Below, piece after piece: positions 8,380-17,616 of a DNA stretch of 64,000 nt. Under the pieces are notes generated by a model. That model did not search any database. It saw only the letters and a program-made list of their open reading frames with translations, and had not been told where the DNA came from. The position numbers were made by a program, and so were the translations under genes. The stretch spans positions 1 to 64,000 of the forward strand of contig NZ_JQKO01000004.1 in the NCBI RefSeq assembly GCF_000746085.1, read 5' to 3'. The first letter of the stretch is position 1; every line of letters begins with the position of its first letter. Source of the stretch: Methylocapsa aurea (lineage in GTDB: Bacteria; Pseudomonadota; Alphaproteobacteria; Rhizobiales; Beijerinckiaceae).

Positions 8380-8650
8380 ACCCATTCCGGCGGCCGATAC
8401 CGGCTTGCCTTATTTACACGAGGTAACGGCGCCAAATCATCATCAGCTGATCAATCAGCTTTCCGCCCGCGTTGAATCGCAAATAAACGAAGCGCGCCAA
8501 GGACTTCGTTGCGAATTCTGCTCAGCTTGTCAGTTCCGTTCATGCCGTCAGGCGGCATTTCTACGATGGAGAGAATTCCTGCGGCGACTCGGCTCGGCGC
8601 TTGCGGAAGGCGACGCTGCAATTTTGCATCGTTCGAAATCAATGACTTAA
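8369..8650 (+). CDS. Small Cys-rich hypothetical protein (93 aa)
   Basis: The ATG at 8369 lies inside the end of the preceding gene. The product carries a compact cysteine cluster, CEFCSACQFRSC, at about residues 50-61, which could hold a metal or form disulfides, followed by a basic helix. No known family is evident. The leader of the next gene starts inside its 3' end. Confidence 0.45.
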   Translation: MPNEPIPAADTGLPYLHEVTAPNHHQLINQLSARVESQINEARQGLRCEFCSACQFRSCRQAAFLRWREFLRRLGSALAEGDAAILHRSKSMT

Positions 8651-8679
8651 CTGGTAGATATTGAAGGGGAACCCCTATG
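8620..8679 (+). repeat. Duplicated gene leader, copy 1
   Basis: About 60 bases leading into the ATG at 8677 match the leader of the gene at 9084 (9026-9086). Shared elements are AATTTT, TTTGAAATCAATGA (one substitution), ATATTGAAGG and a C-rich stretch ending at ATGAC. Confidence 0.7.
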
Positions 8680-9000
8680 ACAAACGAAAACACAATTCAA
8701 ATTTATGACGATCTGACCGAAGTTTCCCATCTGCTCGCCGCCGCATTTCTCGCCGCCGACGGCATGCGCAGCGATCGATCAGAACCGATGATGGCGCTGC
8801 TTAATGTGATCGAACACAAGGTCAAAGAGCTCCGGGAAAACACCATGACTTTCGGCGGGATCAGCGACCCGGACTCGAAAAGCCCTGCGCTGAAGCTGGA
8901 GACGAGCAACGCTGTCGGTATTGGGAGATTTGCAAAGTGGTGCGCAGCGGGCGGCCTGTTCACAGCCGTTATGGTGTTTCTTTTCCGGCACTTGCCTTGA
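8677..9000 (+). CDS. Small hypothetical protein with C-terminal membrane segment
   Basis: A 107-aa protein with an acidic helical body and a hydrophobic C-terminal segment (WCAAGGLFTAVMVFLF) near residues 88-104, ending in a short basic tail. This looks like a tail-anchored membrane protein. Translation starts in a leader nearly identical to that of the gene at 9084. Function unknown. Confidence 0.5.
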   Translation: MTNENTIQIYDDLTEVSHLLAAAFLAADGMRSDRSEPMMALLNVIEHKVKELRENTMTFGGISDPDSKSPALKLETSNAVGIGRFAKWCAAGGLFTAVMVFLFRHLP

Positions 9001-9025
9001 ATGCTCCCAAGAGTTCAGAGGGTCG

Positions 9026-9086
9026 AATTTTCGACCGTTTGAAATCAATGATTTATGCGGCACATATTGAAGGAGAAGCCCCAATG
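9026..9086 (+). repeat. Duplicated gene leader, copy 2
   Basis: Counterpart of 8620-8679. The conserved stretch ends in the ribosome-binding site GAAGGAG and the start codon, so the shared unit is probably a 5' untranslated region or promoter rather than coding sequence. Confidence 0.7.
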
Positions 9087-9569
9087 ACAACGAAATCGAA
9101 GACACGCAAGGCGCCCGCGGCCAAGTCAATCGCGCCAGAGCCAAGCTTGAAGGAAACAGCAGGCGCGGAAAAGACCGCGGCGGACAATATTCGCACGCTG
9201 GTCCTGCGCTGGCGCTTTTTGGACGCCGATCGGAAATATCAGGAGGCTATCGAAACAGATAATACGGTGGAGCCTTTTAGCAGGCACCGAAACCTACATG
9301 TGCAGGAACAGGATCAAATCAAAAGCAAACTTTCGAAATTGGTTCCGAAAACATTTGAAGAAATCGACCTGGTCCTTGATTTCGCGACGGCGGCTATATC
9401 TGCGAAAATCGAAAGCCGCATAAGCGACAATCCGGAACTCAAAATGCTGAAAAACGCCAGAAAGGGCATTATATTCGCCGAATCCAAGGAATGGGCGTGC
9501 AACGCCGTAGAAAAGGTGACCGCCATCGACGCCGCAAAGAGGAAACTTATCGAAATCGATGCGACCTGA
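9084..9569 (+). CDS. Hypothetical protein (161 aa), helical
   Basis: Starts at ATG 9084 behind GAAGGAG. It has a Lys/Ala-rich N-terminal tail (KSKTRKAPAAKS) and then a long helical body including EEIDLVLDFATAAISAKIES and AVEKVTAIDAAKRKLIEI. It is the last of the plus-strand set. Its 3' end lies about 50 bases from the inverted phage fragment. No family recognised. Confidence 0.5.
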   Translation: MTTKSKTRKAPAAKSIAPEPSLKETAGAEKTAADNIRTLVLRWRFLDADRKYQEAIETDNTVEPFSRHRNLHVQEQDQIKSKLSKLVPKTFEEIDLVLDFATAAISAKIESRISDNPELKMLKNARKGIIFAESKEWACNAVEKVTAIDAAKRKLIEIDAT

Positions 9570-9624
9570 CGCCGGCGGACAGGGCGAAGCAAACCGCCCG
9601 CCCCGCGCCGCAGCGCCAATTCTC

Positions 9625-9892
9625 GGCCACCCTTGATCACGGTGAATTTTGGCCGGCGCCGTGGCGGGTCGTCGACCTCCGGCTTTCCGACGATCGCAAT
9701 CAAACGATCCCATAGGCTGAGCGGCTCGGCCTGTAGACCGGGGGCTTGCTCAATCTGCGTCTCGGGCTCGTCCGCTGGCATGCCCTCGGTCATTGGCTTT
9801 CCCCCGTCTGCATTTTCTTGTGAGACGCCAAGGCCAGAGCCGCAGATCCCGGCCCAAACAGTTTGTCTAAGTCAGGCGCGCGCGATGGCGAT
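9625..9892 (-). repeat. Inverted duplication, copy B (truncated phage genes)
   Basis: Minus-strand copy of 5296-5563. It holds the last codons of the virion-protein gene and a homologue of the 58-aa gene starting at 9793 (core AEPLSLWDRLIAIVGK). The homologue has lost its normal stop and reads on into unrelated sequence. Copy B breaks off within a base or two of the 3' end of the beta-propeller gene at 9893. Confidence 0.75.
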
Positions 9893-11413
9893 TCACCGTG
9901 CGAGACTTGAGCGGAATCCCATGCCTCTTCCCCTCCCACCTATATCCAATGGTGCGGGGCCACCGACAACGACCGGGTTTGAGATCTTGGCTTCGACCGC
10001 GACAAGGCCAGCATGGTCGCCGACGATCTGGCGGACATAGACCGGATTGGCGATATTCGTGAGGTTGAGACCCTGCGCGGCCACATGGACGTTGAAGCTC
10101 TTAGCGTCGGCTGGCGCGATATAGGCTTGAACTTGTGCGCCCGCGATTGTCCCAATGAATCGGTAGCTCCCGTCGCTCTGCCGTTGGAACGACCCGGGTG
10201 GAATTGTGATAGAGACGTCTCCGATCTTGAGAATGAAGGCTTCGCTTGGGCTCATCCCATTGCTGGTCGCGCCGGGGGTGAACGAGGCGTAGTAGATAAA
10301 GGAATCCTTGTTTCGCTGGGTCCCGAGATTGATGTGGAGGCCCGCGATCTTGAAGTCCTGAAATGGCAGTCCCTGCGGCGGCGGGACAGCGGCGACGGCG
10401 ATCGGTTCCATCGGCAATGCGATTTTAGGCCCAACCAAAGCCTTCGTCGCCGTGTCGATAATGTAGGCGGCGCCGTAAAGATCGATCACATAGAGGCGTT
10501 TTCCGTCGGGCGTCACGGTGAGTCCAGCGGGAACCAGCCCAACCCGGATCGAGCTTCCAAGCGCCTCATTCGTATTTGCATCGATCACGGAAACCGAGCC
10601 ATTGTAATATTCATTCGCAACATAAACGAATTTCCCATCGGGCGACACGGCGAGCGCTGACGCGTGAAAGTCGGGATATGGCCAAATATTCTTCGTGACC
10701 GTGTTCGTGGCTGCGTCAATCACCTGAACGCCCCCAAATGTCGCCTCTTGGTCGGCGACATAAACAGATTTTCCATTGGGTGTGACAGACAAGGCAATCG
10801 GCGTGTCATCCGCCGCGATCGACGCAATGACCTTGGCGGCGGCGAGGTCGACGACCGCCACGGATCCGGGGTAGCTGTCTCCCCCGGCGACATAAAGGTG
10901 CTTGCCGTCCGGTGAAACCGCGATCGCCCTAGGACTAGCCCCCACAGAAATCGGAGCGCCCACCGGCGTGTTCGTGGCAGTCGCGACGACGGTTACGGTT
11001 CCCGCATTAAGATCTGTGAAATAGAGAAACCTGCCGTCCGGCGAGACGGCCAGCGCTTTTCGAGCGCCGCGCGCGCGAATGGTCTCGATCGCGGAATTCT
11101 TCGCGGCGTCGATGACCGAGATGACGTCGCCGCCGTCAACATAGACATATCTTCCGTCGGGCGTTACGGCGACGCCATTGCTGCTATAGGCGGCGGGAAT
11201 CGAGATCGAGGCGACCACCTTGTTGGTGGAGGCGTCGATGACGGAAACTCCCTGCGGAGCGGTCGCAACATAAATAAAGGGGCCGACTTGACGCGGCCAA
11301 GCGAAGGCCGGCGCGCTCCATGCAATTGAGGCGAGCGCGATGGCCAAAGCCGAGAGGCGCCGCGCTCCAGAAAGCGCGCGTTTCAAAGTGCCAATGTTAT
11401 GTCGATTCATCAT
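9893..11413 (-). CDS. Exported YVTN-family beta-propeller protein
   Basis: A 506-aa protein with a signal peptide (a basic start, then LSALAIALASIAWSAPAFA). At least seven repeats of the YVTN/YncE type follow, with phrases such as VAVTPDGRYVYV, AVSPDGKHLYVA and VTPDGKRLYVIDL, each ending in a VIDA/TNT segment. This predicts a seven-bladed propeller in the periplasm or outside the cell. About 150 C-terminal residues form a separate beta-rich domain. The last codons lie against the inverted phage copy, so the native C-terminus may have been altered there. Function unknown. Confidence 0.75.
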   Translation of the reverse strand: MMNRHNIGTLKRALSGARRLSALAIALASIAWSAPAFAWPRQVGPFIYVATAPQGVSVIDASTNKVVASISIPAAYSSNGVAVTPDGRYVYVDGGDVISVIDAAKNSAIETIRARGARKALAVSPDGRFLYFTDLNAGTVTVVATATNTPVGAPISVGASPRAIAVSPDGKHLYVAGGDSYPGSVAVVDLAAAKVIASIAADDTPIALSVTPNGKSVYVADQEATFGGVQVIDAATNTVTKNIWPYPDFHASALAVSPDGKFVYVANEYYNGSVSVIDANTNEALGSSIRVGLVPAGLTVTPDGKRLYVIDLYGAAYIIDTATKALVGPKIALPMEPIAVAAVPPPQGLPFQDFKIAGLHINLGTQRNKDSFIYYASFTPGATSNGMSPSEAFILKIGDVSITIPPGSFQRQSDGSYRFIGTIAGAQVQAYIAPADAKSFNVHVAAQGLNLTNIANPVYVRQIVGDHAGLVAVEAKISNPVVVGGPAPLDIGGRGRGMGFRSSLAR

Positions 11414-11629
11414 GTCGCGCCCGCGCCTTTAGTACCTAACAATACTAGATAGCATCTGGAACCGGCATTCGCCGAATAAGATTTTTCTTGGCTATTGGAA
11501 ACGCGGCGAGTTCTTTCACATCCGATTTGGCTGGATCAGTTCACCCTCTCCCCGCGCCCGGCGGCGTTTACCTTGCCCATGATCTGCCCGGCGTAGTCCC
11601 CAGCCTGAGCTTGGTTTGCCGTTGGCAAC

Positions 11630-11833
11630 ATGCGCGCTCTTGGCGTGCGATCGGTCATGGCGCAATGCGCTTGCGGGCACGCTGGCCGGGCCGACGTGTC
11701 GAGCTTGGTGGACTCCTTCCCCGTTCCTCGCACGCGGGAGCGTCTCAAATGCTCCGAATGCGGAGCCCGGCCCTTGGACGTGCGGCCGAACTGGCTCGAG
11801 CACAAAGCGCAGGGTGCGGGAAGACAAGCTTGA
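11630..11833 (+). CDS. Small zinc-ribbon-like protein
   Basis: A 67-aa frame with two Cys pairs: CACG near residue 13 and CSEC near residue 41 (LKCSECGARPLDVRPNW). This pattern resembles short alphaproteobacterial zinc-ribbon proteins of unknown function. A second ATG nine codons in is equally possible. The surrounding 11414-11629 and 11834-11973 stretches hold no gene I can support. Confidence 0.4.
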   Translation: MRALGVRSVMAQCACGHAGRADVSSLVDSFPVPRTRERLKCSECGARPLDVRPNWLEHKAQGAGRQA

Positions 11834-11973
11834 GCAAGGCGCACGAGGGTTCCCGGCCAGCACAGTGGCCGATGTTTTCCCTGAATTTCCGATTTCTGCT
11901 TACCGAGTGCTTACCGAGTAGAGCGCGCTTGCCGCTAGAATGCCTAAAAAGGCCGGTAACCATTTGAAAAAAC

Positions 11974-12049
11974 TGGTGCCGCAAGAGGGATTCGAACCCC
12001 CGACCCCCTCATTACGAATGAGGTGCTCTACCAGCTGAGCTATTGCGGC
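11974..12049 (-). tRNA. tRNA-Thr (anticodon CGT)
   Basis: On the minus strand the 76-base sequence folds as a tRNA: acceptor stem GCCGCAA paired with TTGCGGC, D-loop AGCTCAGCTGGTAGAGC, anticodon stem CCTCA/TGAGG with loop TTCGTAA (anticodon CGT, Thr), T-arm GGGGGTTCGAATCCC, and an encoded CCA end. Confidence 0.95.
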
Positions 12050-12179
12050 GTGACCCCGAGGAAAACACGAACCGAGACGTCACGGGCCACCTATTAGCCG
12101 GATCGGCCAATGTTCGCAACACTGGTTGTTTCCGGCGACAGAACGGGGGCGCCCTTGACCGGCTGGCTCGAACTCAAAG

Positions 12180-13769
12180 CTAAAGGAAAAGACGCGGCTT
12201 CGGCTTCTCAGCGCGGCCGGGATCATCGGGCGCCGAAGGTACGGGAAAAATGACGGGCTGGCCCACTGCCGCTTCTATGTCGGCGGCCTGGCTCACTGTC
12301 GCTTGCGAAGCAGGCTCCACTGCGACCGAGGCTCCGGGTCCTTGAAGTCGCTCGGCCTCGGCCTTGATCGGCGCTGGCTGGGGCGCAGCAAGCGCCTTCG
12401 CTGGCGTCTCTTCGATTTGGATCGGCGCAGGAGAGACCGAAATCGGGGCAAAAACGGCTTCTTCAGCTTCGGCCTCGGCGCTCAACCGCTCGACCGGCCT
12501 TTGCCAGACGAACGCATCGAGTTTGCCGGTCACCGGCGAGGCCGGCAGCCATTGGTCCGAAACGACGCCATCGGCTATCCAGACCGGATCATGCGGCGCG
12601 CGGGATGCGCGCGCTAGCCATTCGCGCACATAACCCGCTGCGCCATGCTCGGCCTCTTCGAGATCGGCCATGATCCGGCACATGCCGGCGGTTGGCCGCG
12701 CGCCAGCTTCGATCAGCGGCTGCATGCTCTCGCGAGCGACCTTGTATTCGCCCGCGGCGATCGCCGTTTGCGCAACGGCGATCCGGCTTTCAGGATCACG
12801 CGGCGCAAGCCGCGCAAGCGCCCGCGCCCGCACCAGACGATCGGCGTTGGATTCGCCGGGACGCAAGTTGAGATATATTTTCGCGAGGTCAGGATGGGGC
12901 GCGAGCGGCCAAGCCGTCTCGATCATTTTCGTCACCCTGCGCACGTCGCCCTTACGGCCAAGCAGGCGGGCGGCGATCGCAACAGCCGGAACAAGGCCGG
13001 GTTGGCGCTTAATCGCCGAACGGGCGTAGCGAAGAGCCTCGTCAGGCGCGGTCTCGGCCTTGTCGAGCGCGATCGCCGTTTCGAGCACGGCGCGCTGCCG
13101 TTCGCGGGTTTCCTTGTCGGCGAGCCGAGCCCCGACGTTGCTTTCCAGCGTCGCCAGGGCCTTATGCCAATCCCCGGTTGCGGCGCGATGCTCGAGATGG
13201 GCCTTCGCCGTCCAAGGCAACGGGCCGATTTGATGGGCTTCATTGGCGAAATGATGCGCGGTCTCGACATCGCCGCGCCGATGCGCTTCGACATGCAGCC
13301 CGCGCAAGCCAAGGAGACGGGTGTCGCTCCGCTTGGTCATTTCCTTGAAAGCCGCTTCCGCCTGGCCCCGGTCGTCCAAGAGCTGGGCGGCCTGAGCCGT
13401 CAGAAGCAGCGTCAAGGGCTCATGACGAAGATATTTTTGCGCCTCGGCGGCGGATTTACGGGCAAGTTGCCCATCGCCGGCGCCCACGGCGATCATGCCG
13501 CGCGAGATCGCCGCGTAGCCTTTGTCGCGGCGGCGAGCCTGCGAGGTCAGGGAGATGAGCGAGGGAAACCGAAACACAAAGCGGAGAAGGCTCCAGATCA
13601 AAGAAAGGCCCATTGCCGCAGCGGCGACGACGCCAAGACCCACCAGGACAGAGGTTTCGATCCGATACCCTTGCCAGGTCAGGATGATTTCGCCCGGCCG
13701 GTCGATGAGCCAAGCCTCGCCGAAAGCCAAGGCGATCAAAATGAGGAAGAATAGGAGAACCCGGATCAT
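12180..13769 (-). CDS. hemY: HemY-like membrane protein with TPR domain
   Basis: A 529-aa inner-membrane protein with two N-terminal membrane segments (residues 1-22 and about 40-70). The HemY N-terminal signature RPGEIILTWQGYRIETSV is followed by tetratricopeptide-like helical repeats and a Pro/Ala/Glu-rich C-terminal tail. Proteobacterial HemY of this type is encoded with the uroporphyrin genes but its biochemical role in haem synthesis is not established; it is not protoporphyrinogen oxidase. It follows the COG4223 gene by 46 bases, the usual pairing in Hyphomicrobiales. Confidence 0.8.
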   Translation of the reverse strand: MIRVLLFFLILIALAFGEAWLIDRPGEIILTWQGYRIETSVLVGLGVVAAAAMGLSLIWSLLRFVFRFPSLISLTSQARRRDKGYAAISRGMIAVGAGDGQLARKSAAEAQKYLRHEPLTLLLTAQAAQLLDDRGQAEAAFKEMTKRSDTRLLGLRGLHVEAHRRGDVETAHHFANEAHQIGPLPWTAKAHLEHRAATGDWHKALATLESNVGARLADKETRERQRAVLETAIALDKAETAPDEALRYARSAIKRQPGLVPAVAIAARLLGRKGDVRRVTKMIETAWPLAPHPDLAKIYLNLRPGESNADRLVRARALARLAPRDPESRIAVAQTAIAAGEYKVARESMQPLIEAGARPTAGMCRIMADLEEAEHGAAGYVREWLARASRAPHDPVWIADGVVSDQWLPASPVTGKLDAFVWQRPVERLSAEAEAEEAVFAPISVSPAPIQIEETPAKALAAPQPAPIKAEAERLQGPGASVAVEPASQATVSQAADIEAAVGQPVIFPVPSAPDDPGRAEKPKPRLFL

Positions 13770-13815
13770 GTTTTTCTCGTCGGAGGCTTCGATTTCGGGT
13801 CTTGGCGAGACGAAA

Positions 13816-15072
13816 TCACGATTTCGGTTTGCCGAGAGCCGCCACGGCGTCGGCCTCGATCGATCGCGCGGCGCTCAGAGCGCCGAGCCGCGCCTTTGCG
13901 GCCTCGCCCCAGCTGTCAGACTTGGCTTTGGCCGCGCTGGGAAGTTCGGTCCATATTGTGAACGCCTCTTCAATATCAAGGCGCTTCAGGGCATTTTCGA
14001 TTCGCGCGACAAGGCCGGGAAGATCTGGATCATTGGCGCCGGCCTCGCCAACGCGGCGAACGCGCACCAAATTGGCCGCATTGCGCGTCAGGCGGTCAAT
14101 GATGCCGGCGTCTTCACTGGCCGGCTCGGACGCAAGAATCGGCGAAGCAAGAGCGGAGAACTCGTCGGCCAATTTACGCGGGCTCACAACGCCGGCTCCG
14201 GCGACGGGACGCAGAGGCGCAAGTTCGGCCGGCCCGACGCCAAGGTTTTCGAGCGCCGCGAGCTCGGTTGAAAATGGCGCGCCGCGGTCCAACTTGCGCA
14301 GCAGACTTTCAGCAACGATCGCGATGGCCTGGACCTGCGAATTCGGCTCGGCGGAGGCGCTTTCGCGGTCCTGCTGCGCCCGGACGTCCGCCTTGGGCGC
14401 CGCAAGCGCTGTTTCGAGCGATCCGAGTTTCAGCTCGATCGCCTCGATGCGGGTTTGCAGCGGCCCAAGATCGACGAGCTCCGCGGTCGCGCCGCCAGCC
14501 GCCCGCGCCAGCGACGCCAGCCGCGCGGCGAGCGTCTTTTGCATCTCGCTCAGCGCCGAATTCACATCGCTGGCGGCTTTGCCCGCAGCGCTTTCGGCCA
14601 CGCCGACGCGCCGCTCGAGCGTGGTCACAGCGGCGCGCAACGCAGCAATGGACGAATCGGTCTTGCTTCCGATTGCATCGGCGCGTGCGTTCGCGGCGGC
14701 CATGCGTTCGTCAAAGGCGGCAGTGGCGGAACCCGAGCCGTCGAAATAACGAAGGCCGAAAGCGCCGCCAACGGCGAGGACGGCGCTGGTTACGATGGCG
14801 GCGGCAAATAGCGGCAGGCTGGAGCGCGACCCCGTCTGTTCCGGCGTCGACCGGGCGCTCCCGATCAGATTCGCCTCAGGCGCCGGCTTTTGGTCTGCTT
14901 GCAAATCGGACTGATCTTCAGGGGGCGCAGCGGACGCGGACGCGCCGGCAAGGGGTTCACCTTCGCCAGGCTCGGACGTTTCGGATGGGCTCCCCGATGA
15001 ATCCTGTCGCAGCCCATTTGCCGAGCCCTGCGCGGCCTTAGTCCCTCTACGCTCGTCCTCATCACCAGCCAT
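13816..15072 (-). CDS. COG4223 / mitofilin-like membrane protein
   Basis: A 418-aa protein. Residues 1-95 are acidic and disordered, one membrane segment (PLFAAAIVTSAVLAVGGAFG) lies near residues 105-125, and a long coiled coil and helical C-terminal domain follow. This is the layout of the COG4223 family that precedes hemY in many alphaproteobacteria, where hemD usually comes before it. No hemD is visible upstream here, so the ancestral cluster has been interrupted. Confidence 0.75.
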   Translation of the reverse strand: MAGDEDERRGTKAAQGSANGLRQDSSGSPSETSEPGEGEPLAGASASAAPPEDQSDLQADQKPAPEANLIGSARSTPEQTGSRSSLPLFAAAIVTSAVLAVGGAFGLRYFDGSGSATAAFDERMAAANARADAIGSKTDSSIAALRAAVTTLERRVGVAESAAGKAASDVNSALSEMQKTLAARLASLARAAGGATAELVDLGPLQTRIEAIELKLGSLETALAAPKADVRAQQDRESASAEPNSQVQAIAIVAESLLRKLDRGAPFSTELAALENLGVGPAELAPLRPVAGAGVVSPRKLADEFSALASPILASEPASEDAGIIDRLTRNAANLVRVRRVGEAGANDPDLPGLVARIENALKRLDIEEAFTIWTELPSAAKAKSDSWGEAAKARLGALSAARSIEADAVAALGKPKS

Positions 15073-15700
15073 CGCGAGCCCTCATTTTTTCGCCCTTGTA
15101 AAGGAAGGTAGCGCCTTTCGCAACGGCGCGGCGGTCGGCCTCCCCGTGATTTAGGCACGAGTTCCAGGAAGCTTCCGAATGCGACGGACTCACCTGATCG
15201 AATTGGACGGGCGCAAATTCAAAAAATCGACGCGCGTCGGAATCGAATGCGCCGATCACCTTCTCTTGAACCGGCCTGGGCTAGCCTCCCGCCGCGCTCG
15301 AAGCCCTTCTGTGCGATCCGAGTATGTTCTTTTTCGGACCGAAACCGCGCTGGCGACTCTTTCGCCGGGCCGAAGGATTCGATTGGATGTCGAAAAGCCA
15401 GAGGAGCTCTGCAAGAAATTCTAAGGAGCAGCGCACGAGGCCAGGACCTTGAACCAGCCTTCGCGCTCCGCCGAAAAAGTCGGGGCGATCGCCCACAAAG
15501 CCTGATCTTGCCGGCGCCCTTCGCCGCGCACGCGACAATCGACGCAACGACTAAATTCGCACAGATTTTGGCGAGAAGTCGACCTGGATTGATGGTAGCG
15601 GAGGTCCGCTACATCCGTAAACCCACTAAACGACGAGACGTGTTCGCTCTCCGTTTCCAGAAAAAAATCGCCGCTTAAATGTTATCATGGTCGTCAGCTC
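15073..15700. other. Gene-poor stretch with a recombinase-like 3' remnant
   Basis: No convincing gene. A 20-base string around TAGCGGAGGTCCGCTA (15594-15613) matches, with one change, the string at 44106-44125 in the 3' end of the large serine recombinase gene. Both are readable as V-A-E-x-R-Y in frame. This may be the leftover end of an earlier recombinase-bearing element that displaced the genes normally upstream of COG4223. Confidence 0.35.
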
Positions 15701-15868
15701 TTACTTATTGCCGCCGCCGATGATGCCCAACGTCCTCCGGCCCGAGGCCGGAGGAAGATCCGGCGGCGGCGAAGGCGGCGCGAGGTCCAGGAAATAGACG
15801 TCGCAGCGCTCAAGGCTCTCAAGAAAAGGCCCATTATCAGCAACTTCGGAAAAATCGAACACTCTTCA
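15701..15868 (-). pseudogene. C-terminal fragment of an unidentified gene
   Basis: On the minus strand an open stretch encodes VFDFSEVADNGPFLESLERC, then DVYFLDLAPPSPPPDLPPAS, and ends GIIGGGNK before TAA. The composition is protein-like, but an upstream stop at about 15868 leaves no start. It is probably a truncated gene end; no family recognised. Confidence 0.3.
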
Positions 15869-16099
15869 ACGTGGCGGAAAAACGAGCGCTTTCCGAATGG
15901 GTTGGCCCAGCCCATTCGATTGAAATTGATATCATCTTGACCTAGCATTACAGTTGCATTTTTGAATTGACATGGGCTTTTCGTGCCGCGGCTTGATGGG
16001 CCCTTCGCCAGATTGACCATGCAATGATGTGGGCAGGTTGGATGCGATGCTGAGCAAGCCGCGTGGCTATGCGGCGGATTTCTTGGACCGACCAGCGGA

Positions 16100-17101
16100 T
16101 CAAGGCTGACGAGGCCTCGCTGGCGTTGGTCTCATGGTCTTGCGCTTCGTTTTTGGGGGCGGCGCGCTGTTGGCATGACGACGGATCGCAGCCATCATGG
16201 CGAACGCGAGCATCACGAGCGAGACGTGGCGATGCCAGCCATGCCAGGAGCGAGTCTCGTTATGGTCATGCCCCAATTCATTCTTGGTCGTCTCGAAGCT
16301 GTCCTCGATCGCCCAGCGATGACCTTCTACCCTGACCAGGGTTTCGATGCTCGTTCCAACCGGATGCCAGGTGGAGAAGTAGGTGAGATCCTCATCCGCG
16401 ATGTTGCGGCGGATCAACAGGCCCCGCGTCCACAAACCCGATCGTTTTTCATCGTATTCGGCGGCGTCGAGATCGGCCAGTTCGCAATATGCCCAATCGT
16501 GCAGCCTCGCCCCTTTGGTTCCTTCGCCAGCCGACAGGCGCCGCCAAGCAGAAGGATCGAGATATCGCGCGATTTCCTCGGCCGCGCCGGCGATGGCAGG
16601 CTTGCCGCCCCAGGACCCGAAACGGTGCTTGGCGTTGACCCCGAGCACATAGCCTTTGCCGGCGCGCCGCAGCGCCATCTCGATATCGCCGACCCCGTAG
16701 ACGCTGTCGGCCGGGACCCAGGCGAATGGCGCATCCGCAGCGATCGCCCAATCGATCATGTCGAGAGCGAGCCGAGGCTTGGCTGCGAAGGCCGTCCCCT
16801 CCGGCACATGGGCCGCCGCCATCCGTGTGGGATCATCGGTCCAGGCCTTGGGCAGGTAGAGAGCCCGGTCGATGAAGGCGTGGCCGTGGCGCGACGCGTA
16901 GGTGGCGAACACACCGATCTGGCAGTTGGCGATCTTGCCGGCCGAGCCTGTGTATTGGCGCCCAACGCCGCACGAGGCCTTGCCCTGCTTCAGAAGGCCG
17001 GTTTCATCCAGAACCAGCACGGCGTCCTGATCGGTCAAGGTCTCCACCACGTAGTCCCGCACGATGTCGCGCAGAGCATCAGCGTCCCACCGGCCGCGGC
17101 C
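16100..17101 (-). pseudogene. IS701-family transposase, 5'-truncated
   Basis: The frame carries the typical IS701 series: WDADALRDIV, AVLVLDETGLLKQGKASCGV, GRQYTGSAGKIANCQIGVF, RWAIEDSFETTKNELGHDHN and WHGWHRHVSLVMLAFAMM, with the catalytic acids of a DDE transposase (the DET near the start and the E of the EDSFE segment). About 80 residues normally before the WDAD segment are missing. The codons upstream (RLKQPLANQRPNRVCRGRGR) do not look like transposase, and a stop lies at about 17168. The element is therefore probably immobile. I could not define terminal repeats. Confidence 0.75.
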
Positions 17102-17265
17102 CCGACAGACTCGATTGGGGCGCTGGTTCGCAAGGGGCTGCTTGAGGCGCTGTCGCGCGGCGCTTAATCAGGGTCTCCTTCATTCTCCGCGCTCGTATGA
17201 CAATTTGATCAGAAGCGTTCTTGCTCGATGCAGTTTGAGGCAGGCGCGGCCATTCAAGCGAGGCT

Positions 17266-17592
17266 TCATCCGGCATGCCGAGGGAGGTTAGCCAGGATTG
17301 CGGCTGCGTCCGAGACGATCGCACGCAGTCTCTCGTCTGCGGAGATGATAGCGGTAACTCGTCCAACGCCTTGACCGGCGTAAAGCGCCATCGCTTCAAA
17401 ATCGCCCGTCATCGAGCGGAGCGGAGAGTCCGTGCTGAAAAGATAGATCGGTCGCCCTTCTTCCTCGCCGATGATAGTTCTCGTTTCTGAGAAGGGATTT
17501 CCGCGCTCTCCGCGGGTTACGCTATTGGCGAGCATCCGGACCCGCGCGCCAATCGGCCAGTTGATGTGGAAGGCATCCGAGAGATTGTTGCG
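17266..17592 (-). pseudogene. Nitronate monooxygenase, C-terminal fragment
   Basis: This frame encodes about 110 residues (PIGARVRMLANSVTRGERG, then PLRSMTGDFEAMALYAGQGV) matching the C-terminal end of nitronate monooxygenases (2-nitropropane dioxygenase type). The flavin-binding barrel is absent. It is fused in sequence to the end of the DUF488 remnant just upstream, so it marks a deletion joint. Confidence 0.55.
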
Positions 17593-17616
17593 CTCCGGAT
17601 CTTGCGCAGCGAACAA

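Noticed and set aside
12645-13754. A 369-codon open frame on the plus strand
   Set aside because: It lies entirely antisense to hemY, has no recognisable domain and is Arg/Gly-rich as expected from the complement of a GC-rich gene.
15179-15678. Plus-strand frames of 81 and 143 codons as genes
   Set aside because: No ribosome-binding site, no domain, overlapping frames of equal quality; the region looks like decayed DNA.
16175-17167. A 330-codon plus-strand frame
   Set aside because: It is the complement of the IS701-family transposase, which has clear family motifs; the plus frame has none.
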